A stretch of 64,000 nucleotides of DNA from Dyella_B jejuensis (GTDB taxonomy: Bacteria; Pseudomonadota; Gammaproteobacteria; Xanthomonadales; Rhodanobacteraceae): assembly GCF_044904675.1 (NCBI RefSeq), contig NZ_JADIKJ010000010.1, positions 1 to 64,000 of the forward strand. Direction: 5' to 3'. Positions 54,906 through 62,702 of the stretch are shown in pieces. Each line of letters opens with the position of its first letter. The first letter of the stretch is position 1. The notes under the pieces are model-generated. The model was not told where the DNA came from and did not search any database. It saw only the letters and a program-made list of their open reading frames with translations. Made by a program: the position numbers and the translations under genes.

Positions 54906-55249
54906 GGAATCGGCTCCAGCTCTTCCGGATCGAGCGTATGGCGGCGCTTGTGCAATTGCAGGGCCAGCGCCAGCAGCAAGGCGGTCAACGCCGCGCCCAC
55001 CACCACGTCAGTCAACACCAATGCCTGCATCACCGGATCGACCGCCGGCGTTCCCGGCGGATGGTCATAGAAGATCGGCGGACCGGCATGCCATACGAAA
55101 CCGATCGCCAGCAACAACACGTAAGTGCCCGACTGCACCACCGAAAGGCAACCGATCAGGTGCACGAAATGGCGGCTGGTGACGATGCCATAGATACCGA
55201 CCGCCATCAGCCAGGCCGCGGCCAGCCAGGGCAGCAACGTGATCATCAT
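54902..55249 (-). CDS. mrpC: Mrp antiporter subunit C (NuoK-like)
   Basis: A 115-residue protein with three membrane segments, homologous to NuoK. LVLTDVVVGAALTALLLALA near the C-terminus and LIGCLSVVQSGTYVLLLA in the middle are typical. ATG 55249 overlaps the subunit B stop (ATGA), and its stop overlaps the TTG of subunit D. Confidence 0.9.
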   Translation of the reverse strand: MMITLLPWLAAAWLMAVGIYGIVTSRHFVHLIGCLSVVQSGTYVLLLAIGFVWHAGPPIFYDHPPGTPAVDPVMQALVLTDVVVGAALTALLLALALQLHKRRHTLDPEELEPIP

Positions 55250-56028
55250 GGCGATGCTCCGGATGCGGGCTCGCGCGTTTCTTCCAGGAACTCCACCAGC
55301 ACGCTGGCGAAGCCGCCGGCGATCGCGATGGCAACCGCCAGGTTCATCAGCGGGATCAGGCCGCCGCCGAGCAGCGACTTCGGCGCGCCTTGCGGCAATA
55401 CGTTCTCCAGGAAACCCGCCCCCAGCGCCATCGGCAACAGGCCCACCAGTACGCAGCCGACCGCGCCGAAGGCCTCGCTGCGTTGCATCACTTCCGGCGG
55501 CATCACCTTTCGCCAGCTGCGATAGCCATCGCCCAGGAACAGCAACAACAAGCCCGAGGCAAAGATCGCGCCGCCCTGGAAACCGCCGCCCGGTGTCAAT
55601 TGGCCGTGCGCGATGACGTACAGCGAAAAAGCTGCCGTGCCCGGCAGCATCCAACGCACCAGCAAGGCGACAGCCTCGCTGCGTGGCGGCAACAGCCGCC
55701 CATCCGTATGGATAGCCTGGTCGGATGCATCTTCGCCGCGCCCGCCACGCAGCAACACGGCCAGTCCGGTGGTCGCCGCCACGAAGATGAATTCCTCGCC
55801 CAGCGTATCGACGCCGCGCACATCGAAAATCACCGCCGTGACGATATTGGTGGCCTGGCGCATCGAAGGCACATGCGCATTGATGATGGCGCCATACGCC
55901 GGCAAGGCCTGCCCGAACGCGGGCATATGCATGGCGACCAGCACGCTTGCCGGCGCCAGTACCAGCAAGGCGAGCACGCACAGCAAGCGGCGCAGCAGGA
56001 GCGCATGTTTCGGCGCGGACGTGCTCAT
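55246..56028 (-). CDS. mrpB: Mrp antiporter subunit B with N-terminal MrpA-tail (MbhE-like) domain
   Basis: A 260-residue protein. Residues about 60-100 (NIVTAVIFDVRGVDTLGEE) correspond to the very C-terminal segment of MrpA, which in archaeal Mbh complexes is a separate subunit (MbhE). The second half is MrpB proper: HGQLTPGGGFQGGAIFASGL with the conserved glycines. Fusion of these two parts, with MrpA otherwise missing, is a notable layout. ATG 56028 overlaps the previous stop. Confidence 0.88.
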   Translation of the reverse strand: MSTSAPKHALLLRRLLCVLALLVLAPASVLVAMHMPAFGQALPAYGAIINAHVPSMRQATNIVTAVIFDVRGVDTLGEEFIFVAATTGLAVLLRGGRGEDASDQAIHTDGRLLPPRSEAVALLVRWMLPGTAAFSLYVIAHGQLTPGGGFQGGAIFASGLLLLFLGDGYRSWRKVMPPEVMQRSEAFGAVGCVLVGLLPMALGAGFLENVLPQGAPKSLLGGGLIPLMNLAVAIAIAGGFASVLVEFLEETREPASGASP

Positions 56029-56279
56029 GAGGGTTTGTTCCGGCGTCCGCCGCCGCGCACGCTGGCCAGCACGGTCAGGAACATGACCGGCACCAGCGCG
56101 GTACCGACGGCGATCTCCGAGTACGCCACGTCCGGCGCTTCCAGCGCCAGGAACAGCATCGAAAGCATCAAGCCATGCGCGCTGATCATCAGCACCTGCC
56201 GTTTTGGCCGGCGCGTCAACGCCACCAGCGTGCCGCTGAGCATCACTACGAGCAGGCAGCCGGCAATGGCGGGCGTCAT
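56025..56279 (-). CDS. DUF4040/MbhD-like subunit (isolated MrpA C-terminal domain)
   Basis: An 84-residue protein with three membrane segments, matching the DUF4040 region that in most Mrp systems is fused inside MrpA. APDVAYSEIAVGTALVPVMF is the conserved core, with Glu in the membrane. ATG 56279 overlaps the subunit G stop and its own stop overlaps subunit B (ATGA in both cases). Confidence 0.85.
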   Translation of the reverse strand: MTPAIAGCLLVVMLSGTLVALTRRPKRQVLMISAHGLMLSMLFLALEAPDVAYSEIAVGTALVPVMFLTVLASVRGGGRRNKPS

Positions 56280-56560
56280 GCTTCACCCCCTTCACGCGGG
56301 CGCATCAACCGGCCCAGCGCGTGCGCAACGCCCACGCTGACCAACGCATTGAACAGCCACAGGAACGCCACCTTCGCCGCAGCGAGCGACCAGCCTGTCT
56401 GCGCCAATACCACCACCAGCAGCAGCGGCGAAGTCGCCAGCGGCACGAAGCTGACCGCATGCAAACGATCCATGCCATGCGACAGGCGCCATAGCGCCGC
56501 AGCGGAAATCCAGCAACATGCCACCAGCAGCACCAGCATGACCTGGATCAACAGGTTCAT
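56276..56560 (-). CDS. mrpG: Mrp antiporter subunit G
   Basis: A 94-residue protein with three membrane segments and the family core RLSHGMDRLHAVSF followed by LATSPLLLVVVL. ATG 56560 overlaps the stop of subunit F (ATGA). Confidence 0.87.
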   Translation of the reverse strand: MNLLIQVMLVLLVACCWISAAALWRLSHGMDRLHAVSFVPLATSPLLLVVVLAQTGWSLAAAKVAFLWLFNALVSVGVAHALGRLMRPREGGEA

Positions 56561-56802
56561 AGCCAGCGCTCCATGTACAGCGTATAGGCCAGCGTGCCTG
56601 GCAGCCCGAGCAAGGTGAGCGTCAGCGCCAGATCGATATACGAAGGCTGCTGCATCGCCAGTGCGATCAACACCAGCACCATGGCGACGATGCAACTGAT
56701 GAACTGCAACACCAACGGCCGCGTCCGCGTCGGCCCGCCTCGCGCCAGCAGCAGCCCGGCGACCAGCGGCGGCAACAGGGCGAGGATGGCGATCCAATAC
56801 AT
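56557..56802 (-). CDS. mrpF: Mrp antiporter subunit F
   Basis: An 81-residue protein with three membrane segments. The order after MrpE and before MrpG, the size and GPTRTRPLVLQFISCI in the middle fit MrpF. Starts 4 bp after the subunit E stop. Confidence 0.85.
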   Translation of the reverse strand: MYWIAILALLPPLVAGLLLARGGPTRTRPLVLQFISCIVAMVLVLIALAMQQPSYIDLALTLTLLGLPGTLAYTLYMERWL

Positions 56803-56806
56803 GGCA

Positions 56807-57253
56807 TCACTCCGAACGGCGGGTAGCGTCGGCGCGATGCACGCGCAAGGCTTGGTGGTGCGCCTCGATGGTGTACGCCAAGGGGCCGAACGACGTCGTC
56901 AGGATGGCCAGCGCGCGCTGCTTGGGCACGGTACGCATGTCGGTGCCCTCGATCAGCACCGGCATCGGTTCCATCAGTTGCTGGCCGTAGCGCCTGCGCC
57001 ATATGGAAGCCAGCACGCGCCAGCCGCCTTTGGGCACATCACGCAATGCGCCATTCGCGGCAAGTTTCAGCATATGCAGCGGTTGCGGCCTGCCGACGAA
57101 ACGGAAGGCCGACCAGCGCAGCAACCGTCCATGCCACAGCGCAGCGAACAAACCGGCAATGGCTGCGACAACCACCTCGGCTACCGACACGCTGCCCGCG
57201 AACAACAGGCAGACCGCGCCGAACACAGTTGCTTCCAGCAGCAAGCGCCACAT
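56807..57253 (-). CDS. mrpE: Mrp antiporter subunit E
   Basis: A 148-residue protein with two membrane segments near the N-terminus, then the soluble part with MLKLAANGALRDVPKGGWRV and ILTTSFGPLAYTIEAHHQAL. Fits the MrpE family. GGAG at 7-nt spacing precedes ATG 57253. First gene of the leftward operon E-F-G-DUF4040-B-C-D. Confidence 0.85.
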   Translation of the reverse strand: MWRLLLEATVFGAVCLLFAGSVSVAEVVVAAIAGLFAALWHGRLLRWSAFRFVGRPQPLHMLKLAANGALRDVPKGGWRVLASIWRRRYGQQLMEPMPVLIEGTDMRTVPKQRALAILTTSFGPLAYTIEAHHQALRVHRADATRRSE

Positions 57254-57550
57254 CTTCACGCTCCGGTGATTTTCTTTGATTCTGCCACCCGTCGCGTGCA
57301 AGAAACGCGCACGGATGAGCTCGCCCCTTGCCGCGACACAAGTGCGTTGCGTGCACCATCTGCGCGCCTGTGCGCATCCGTGACGGGGCCGCGACAAAAG
57401 CTGCACAGCACATGCACGGCGTTCTGCCTAGCTTGCGTTTGAGCTATCGCGCCGATGCGCGCGAGCGCCTTCGTTTTTCCTCTGCATGCCTGCGTGAGTT
57501 CCCTGATTTACGTTTACGCACGCTGCCGCCATCATTTGGAGTGGAGCGCC
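57254..57550. promoter_or_regulatory. Divergent promoter region between mrpE and the PoxB-like gene
   Basis: About 300 bp without a gene. Both operons read outward, so two promoters should lie here, but I see no clear operator or strong hexamer pair. Confidence 0.5.
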
Positions 57551-59353
57551 ATGAGCAAGCCAACCGTCGGAGATTTCCTGGTCGAGCGATTGCACGCCTG
57601 GGGGGTGCGGCGTATCTACGGCTATCCGGGCGATGGCATCAACGGCGTGTTCGGCGCCTTGAATCGCGCCAAGGGCAAGATTGAATTCATCCAGGCGCGG
57701 CACGAGGAAATGGCCGCCTTCATGGCGTCGGCGCATGCGAAGTTCACCGGCGAGCTGGGCGTATGCATCGCCACCTCCGGGCCTGGCGCGGCGCACCTGA
57801 TAACCGGGCTCTACGACGCGCGGCTCGATCACATGCCGGTACTCGCCATCGCCGGCCAGCAGGCGCGCGCCGCGCTGGGCGGACACTATCAGCAGGAAGT
57901 GGACCTGCCTGCCCTGTTCAAGGACGTCGCCGGCTCCTTCGTGCAGCAGGCGAGCGTACCGGCGCAGATACGCCATCTGGTGGACCGCGCCGTGCGCACG
58001 GCCCTGTCCGAGCGCGTGGTCACGGCGCTGATCCTGCCCAATGACCTGCAGGATTTGCCGTATGAGGCGCCGGGACGCAAGCACGGTACCTTGCACTCGG
58101 GCGTGGGTTACCGCAAGCCCAAGGTGGTGCCTTACGAACAGGACCTGCGCCATGCGGCCGATGTGCTCAACGCAGGCAAGAAAGTCGCGATCCTGGTCGG
58201 CGCCGGCGCACTGCATGCCACTGACGAAGTGATCGCAGTAGCCGACAAGCTCGGCGCCGGCGTGGCCAAGGCGTTGCTCGGCAAGGGCGTGCTGCCGGAT
58301 GACCTGCCGTGGGTCACCGGCTCCATCGGCCTGCTTGGCACCGAACCTAGCTACAAGTTGATGACCGAATGCGACACCTTGCTGATGATCGGCTCGGGCT
58401 TCCCCTATTCCGAATTCTTGCCCAAGGAAGGCAAGGCGCGCGGTGTGCAGATCGATACCAAGGCCGACATGCTCAGCCTGCGCTATCCGATGGAAGTCAA
58501 CCTGGTCGGCGACAGCGCGGAAACGCTGCGCGCCCTGCTGCCTCTATTGCAGAAAAAGGAAGACGAAGACTGGCGCGAGGACATCCAGCATTGGATGTCC
58601 CAGTGGTGGAGAAAACTCGAAGGGCGCGCGCTGGCTTCGGCGGAAACCGGCGTCAACCCGCAGCGCACGGTATGGGAACTGTCGCCGCGCATTCCCGCCA
58701 ACGCGATCGTCACCAGCGATTCCGGCTCCGTCGCCAACTGGTATGCACGCGACTTGAAAGTGCAGCGCGGCATGCTGTGCTCGCTTTCCGGCGGCTTGGC
58801 TTCCATGGGTGCGGCCGTACCCTATGCGATCGCCGCGAAATTCGCCTGGCCGCAGCGGCCGGTGATCGCATTGGTCGGCGATGGCGCGATGCAGATGAAC
58901 AACATGGCCGAATTGATCACCGTGGCCAAGTACTGGAAGCAATGGGATAACCCATGCTGGATCTGCATGGTGCTGAATAACGCCGACCTCAACCAGGTAA
59001 CCTGGGAACAGCGTGTGATGGAAGGCGATCCCAAGTTCGAAGCATCGCAAGATATTCCCTCGGTGCCGTATCACCGCTTCGCCGAATTGATCGGCCTGAA
59101 AGGCATCTATGTAGACGATCCCGAACAAATGGGCGCCGCCTGGGAAGACGCGCTGAAATCGGATCGCCCGGTGGTGATCGAAGTGAAGGCCGACCCGAAC
59201 ATACCGCCGCTGCCGCCGCACATTACGCTGGCGCAGGCCAAGGCCTTCGCAACGACGCTGATGGAAGGCGATCCCGACGAAGGCCACATCGTGCGCGATA
59301 CCGCCAGGCAGGTATTAGGCGCGGTATTGCCCGGACACAAGGACAAGGAGTAA
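57551..59353 (+). CDS. Thiamine-diphosphate enzyme, pyruvate oxidase/dehydrogenase (quinone)-like
   Basis: A 600-residue enzyme of the PoxB/acetolactate-synthase superfamily. The N-terminal pyrophosphate-binding domain has Glu in QARHEEMAAFMASAHAKF, the middle FAD-type domain has LVGAGALHATDE, and the C-terminal ThDP motif is GDGAMQMNNMAEL. SGPGAAHLITGLYDARLD is typical of PoxB rather than acetolactate synthase. The C-terminus is short of the amphipathic membrane-binding helix of E. coli PoxB as far as I can see. GGAGTGGAGCGCC precedes ATG 57551. It would convert pyruvate to acetate and CO2, passing electrons to quinone; a membrane protein gene follows 40 bp later. Confidence 0.87.
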   Translation: MSKPTVGDFLVERLHAWGVRRIYGYPGDGINGVFGALNRAKGKIEFIQARHEEMAAFMASAHAKFTGELGVCIATSGPGAAHLITGLYDARLDHMPVLAIAGQQARAALGGHYQQEVDLPALFKDVAGSFVQQASVPAQIRHLVDRAVRTALSERVVTALILPNDLQDLPYEAPGRKHGTLHSGVGYRKPKVVPYEQDLRHAADVLNAGKKVAILVGAGALHATDEVIAVADKLGAGVAKALLGKGVLPDDLPWVTGSIGLLGTEPSYKLMTECDTLLMIGSGFPYSEFLPKEGKARGVQIDTKADMLSLRYPMEVNLVGDSAETLRALLPLLQKKEDEDWREDIQHWMSQWWRKLEGRALASAETGVNPQRTVWELSPRIPANAIVTSDSGSVANWYARDLKVQRGMLCSLSGGLASMGAAVPYAIAAKFAWPQRPVIALVGDGAMQMNNMAELITVAKYWKQWDNPCWICMVLNNADLNQVTWEQRVMEGDPKFEASQDIPSVPYHRFAELIGLKGIYVDDPEQMGAAWEDALKSDRPVVIEVKADPNIPPLPPHITLAQAKAFATTLMEGDPDEGHIVRDTARQVLGAVLPGHKDKE

Positions 59354-59393
59354 TGAGGGCCGAGCCTGGCTCCGTGCCCGACCCTCATCCGGC

Positions 59394-60332
59394 ATGCCGA
59401 TGACGGGCAAACGCACGTCATGGATCGCGCTTGGTTGCGCGGTGGCGACGGTTGCGGCGACGGCGGCGCTCGCGCCGCATGCGTCCGGCTTGCTGCCGCG
59501 CCGACGCAAGCGGGCGCGGCAGGCGCATGTCGAAACCTCGCGCAGCTTCAATCGCGGCTCCGCCCTGCTGGCTTGTTCGGTGCTCACCGACAGCGCCATG
59601 GAACACTATCGCGGCGCCTTCTCCAATCCGGCGATGTATCTGCCGCCTGCCGTCGCCACGCTTTCGCTCCTGGCCGGACTGCACGGCGGCGCCGACCGGC
59701 ATGCGCGGACACACGAAGTGCGCCATGCGATCTACTGGGGCGCCGCGCTGACCGGTGTGGCCGGCACCGGCTTTCACCTCTACAACGTCATGAAGCGCCC
59801 GGGCGGCTGGAGCTGGCAGAACCTGTTCTACGCCGCACCGCTCGGTGCGCCCACCGCGCTGTTGCTGTCCGGTGCGCTCGGCGCCGTGGCCGAACGCCTG
59901 CGCAACCAGCCGGCGCGTGCGCCGCGCTTGCTGGGCATGCCAGCCGGCAAGGCGCTCGGCTTGCTGTGCGGCATCGGCCTGGCCGGTACGGCGGCCGAAG
60001 CGGCGCTGCTGCATTTCCGCGGTTCGTTCCAGCACAAGGCGATGTATGCCCCGGTCAGCGTACCGCCGGCGGCATCCATCCTGTTGCTGCATGCCTCGCT
60101 GACCCCGCCGCGCCCACGCTGGCTGGCGCGCACCGTACTGCAACTCACCTGGCTGCTGGGCTGGATCGGTACCGCGTTCCATGTGCGCGGTGTCGCACGC
60201 CATCACGGCGGCTGGCGCAACTGGAGCCAGAATCTGTTCAACGGGCCGCCGGTGCCGGCACCGCCGAGCTTTTCCGCGCTGGCGCTGGCGGGGCTTGCCG
60301 CGCTGCGGTTGCGCGAGGGGGAGAGACGATGA
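59394..60332 (+). CDS. Membrane protein with twofold internal repeat and repeated histidines
   Basis: A 312-residue protein of unknown family with about seven to eight membrane segments. It consists of two related halves. Half 1 (about 55-165) has EHYRGAFSNPAMY, a His at 97, and TGFHLYNVMKRPGGWSWQNL. Half 2 (about 192-300) has LHFRGSFQHKAMY, a His at 233, and TAFHVRGVARHHGGWRNWSQ. Three histidines occupy matching places in each half (71, 97, 128 and 207, 233, 263), mostly in or next to membrane segments. The stop overlaps the dehydrogenase gamma-subunit start (ATGA). It may be a haem- or metal-binding electron-transfer anchor for the downstream dehydrogenase; this is inference. Confidence 0.75.
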   Translation: MPMTGKRTSWIALGCAVATVAATAALAPHASGLLPRRRKRARQAHVETSRSFNRGSALLACSVLTDSAMEHYRGAFSNPAMYLPPAVATLSLLAGLHGGADRHARTHEVRHAIYWGAALTGVAGTGFHLYNVMKRPGGWSWQNLFYAAPLGAPTALLLSGALGAVAERLRNQPARAPRLLGMPAGKALGLLCGIGLAGTAAEAALLHFRGSFQHKAMYAPVSVPPAASILLLHASLTPPRPRWLARTVLQLTWLLGWIGTAFHVRGVARHHGGWRNWSQNLFNGPPVPAPPSFSALALAGLAALRLREGERR

Positions 60333-60979
60333 GCACGCCGACTCGTTATCCGGACTACGACGTCCTGCGCAAGCGTCAATCGCCATCGTGGGACGAGGTG
60401 ACTCGTTCGGTCATCGACGAGCGCCTCAAAACGCCTTCGGATCCGTGCTTTCTCGATGCCGTGCAATGGCGTGCGCTGGAGGCGTTGTGCGCGTGCATCG
60501 TGCCGCAAGATCGCCAGGACCGGCCACCGGTACCGCTGGCCGGCATGCTCGACCAGCGCCTGCATAAAAACAGCGGCGACGGTTTCCGCCATGCGCGCCT
60601 GCCGCCGTTGCGCGATGCGTGGCGCATCGGCCTGGCCGCGCTCGATGCGGAAAGCAAGGCGCGGCATGAACTGCCGTTCGCCAGCCTCGACCACGACCGG
60701 CAGGTAGCATTGCTCAAACAGCTCCAGCACGGTGAAGTCGCCGGCAGCGCATGGCACGGCATGGATGCGCAGTTGTTCTTCACCCAGCGGGTGTTGCCGG
60801 ATATCTGCGGCGCCTATTACTCGCACCCGTATGCGTGGAGCGAGATCGGCTTCGGCGGTCCCGCCAATCCGCGCGGCTATGTGCGCATGTATTACGACCG
60901 CCGCGATCCGTGGGAAGCGGTCGAGGCCAAGCCGGGCCAGGAGCAGCGTGCACGCCGGGAAAACCGCCGTGTCCGCTGA
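60329..60979 (+). CDS. Gluconate 2-dehydrogenase subunit 3-family protein (gamma subunit)
   Basis: A 216-residue protein of the small-subunit family that chaperones GMC dehydrogenases. Family-like stretches are WRALEALCACIVPQDR, the central LLKQLQHGEV and TQRVLPDICGAYYSHPYAWS, and GFGGPANPRGYVRM. Usual members begin with a twin-arginine signal; here the N-terminus (MSTPTRYPDYDVLRKRQS) has none, so the complex is probably cytoplasmic. ATG 60329 overlaps the membrane-protein stop, and the next gene starts inside its end. Confidence 0.85.
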   Translation: MSTPTRYPDYDVLRKRQSPSWDEVTRSVIDERLKTPSDPCFLDAVQWRALEALCACIVPQDRQDRPPVPLAGMLDQRLHKNSGDGFRHARLPPLRDAWRIGLAALDAESKARHELPFASLDHDRQVALLKQLQHGEVAGSAWHGMDAQLFFTQRVLPDICGAYYSHPYAWSEIGFGGPANPRGYVRMYYDRRDPWEAVEAKPGQEQRARRENRRVR

Positions 60980-62612
60980 CGCGCAACACCAGCCACGCGG
61001 GAAAAACGGCCGTGCGCCGGATGTATTCCGGGTCGGCGGCTGGGTGCCGATGCGCGAATATCCGCAGAACGAAGAGGTGGATTTCGCCATCGTCGGCACC
61101 GGCGCCGGCGGCGCCACCCTGGCCTGCCGGCTGTCCGAATTAGGCTTCAAGGTGATCGCCTTCGACGCCGGCGCCTGGTGGCGCCCGCTGGAAGAATTCG
61201 CTTCCGACGAATCGCACCAGAAGAAACTGTTCTGGACCGACGAGCGCCTGTGCGACGGCGAGGATCCGGTCAAGCTCGGCAACAACAACAGCGGCAAGGC
61301 GGTAGGCGGCAGCATGGTGCATTTCGCCATGGTCTCGCTGCGCTTTCGTCCCGAATGGTTCAAGGCACGCACGCTGCTGGGCTACGGCGCGGACTGGCCG
61401 CTCGACTGGCGCGAGATGTGGCACTACTACGCGCAGGTCGAGGACGCGCTGAAAATCTCCGGGCCCGTGCGGTATCCCTGGGGTCCGGACCGCGGACGCT
61501 ATCCCTATCGCGAGCACGAATTGAACGCGGCGGCGCTGGTACTTGCGCGCGGCGCCGAAGCGATGGGTATCGCCTGGACGCCGACGCCGCTGGCCACGAT
61601 CTCCGCGCCGCGCGGCCTGGCGCATCCATGTGCCTATCGCGGCTTCTGCGTTTCCGGCTGCGCCACCAATGCCAAGCAGAGCACCTTGAATACATGGATC
61701 CCGCGTGCGTTGCAGGCCGGCGCGGAAATCCGCGACCTGTCGATGGTCGGCAAGATCGCGGTCAACGATGCCGGGCGCTGCACCGGCGTGGAATATTTCC
61801 GCGAAGGTCGCTGGCAATTCCAGCGCGCGAAAAACGTCGTGGTGGCCGGTTACGCGATCGAGACCCCGCGCCTGCTGCTGCTCTCGGCTACCGGGCGCTT
61901 TCCGGACGGGCTCGCCAACAGCTCCGGCCTGGTCGGCAAGAATTTCATGGTGCAAGCCAACCAGGCGGTATGGGGTTTGATGGACGAAGAAATCCGTGCC
62001 TACAAGGGACCACCCTCGCTGGCGATCACCGAACACTGGAACTACACCGACGAAGGCAAGGATTTCTTTGGCGGCTACTGCTACATGAGCCAGGGCCCGC
62101 TGCCCATCGTGTGGTCGCTGGCCGAGGCAAAGCGCGGCCTGTGGGGCGATGCGCTGCTGCAGGAGATGCAGCACTACAACCATCAGGCAGGCCTGAAGAT
62201 CGTCGGCGAAACCCTGCCGCAGGAACGCAACCGCGTCACGCTGGCTGATGAAAAAGACGAGCACGGCCTGCCGGTCGCGCGCGTTACTTTCTCGTATTGC
62301 GACAATGACCGCCGCCTGATCGAGCATTCGCTCGACTTCATGGGCAAGGCATTGCACGCGGCCGGCGCAAAGAACATCTGGCGCGAGACCGACGATACCT
62401 GCCATCTCAATGGCACGGCGCGCATGGGCAGTGATCCGCGCAGCAGCGTGGTCAACGCGGACTGCCGCAGCTGGGACATTCCCAATCTCTGGATCTGCGA
62501 CGGTTCGGTCTTTCCCACCGTCGGCGGCGTGAATCCTTCGCTCACCATCCAGGCCATCGCCTGCCGCACTGCGGACAGGATCGCAGTGCTCGCTTCGCGC
62601 GGCGAGCTATGA
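60969..62612 (+). CDS. GMC-family FAD dehydrogenase, large subunit with probable Fe-S cysteine motif
   Basis: A 547-residue flavoprotein. The Rossmann motif GTGAGGATLACRLSELGFK is near residue 45. The active site His is in DDTCHLNGTARMG and Asn in GGVNPSLTIQA. HPCAYRGFCVSGC carries a C-x5-C-x3-C pattern matching cysteines that hold a 3Fe-4S cluster in bacterial FAD glucose dehydrogenases (C212, C218 and C222 in the Burkholderia enzyme, from memory). The start GTG 60969 (after GGGAAAA) overlaps the gamma-subunit end by 11 bp; ATG 61051 is a shorter alternative. No multihaem cytochrome c gene follows. Substrate unknown; sugar or gluconate-like acids are usual. Confidence 0.9.
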   Translation: MSADAQHQPRGKNGRAPDVFRVGGWVPMREYPQNEEVDFAIVGTGAGGATLACRLSELGFKVIAFDAGAWWRPLEEFASDESHQKKLFWTDERLCDGEDPVKLGNNNSGKAVGGSMVHFAMVSLRFRPEWFKARTLLGYGADWPLDWREMWHYYAQVEDALKISGPVRYPWGPDRGRYPYREHELNAAALVLARGAEAMGIAWTPTPLATISAPRGLAHPCAYRGFCVSGCATNAKQSTLNTWIPRALQAGAEIRDLSMVGKIAVNDAGRCTGVEYFREGRWQFQRAKNVVVAGYAIETPRLLLLSATGRFPDGLANSSGLVGKNFMVQANQAVWGLMDEEIRAYKGPPSLAITEHWNYTDEGKDFFGGYCYMSQGPLPIVWSLAEAKRGLWGDALLQEMQHYNHQAGLKIVGETLPQERNRVTLADEKDEHGLPVARVTFSYCDNDRRLIEHSLDFMGKALHAAGAKNIWRETDDTCHLNGTARMGSDPRSSVVNADCRSWDIPNLWICDGSVFPTVGGVNPSLTIQAIACRTADRIAVLASRGEL

Positions 62613-62702
62613 CGGACGAGAGCGTTTGGCCCGGTCGCGTTCCCACTTGTTTTCAAGGGCTATTGCCTGGGCAATGCGAAGCACGTCGAGGCTGCGCACG
62701 CA

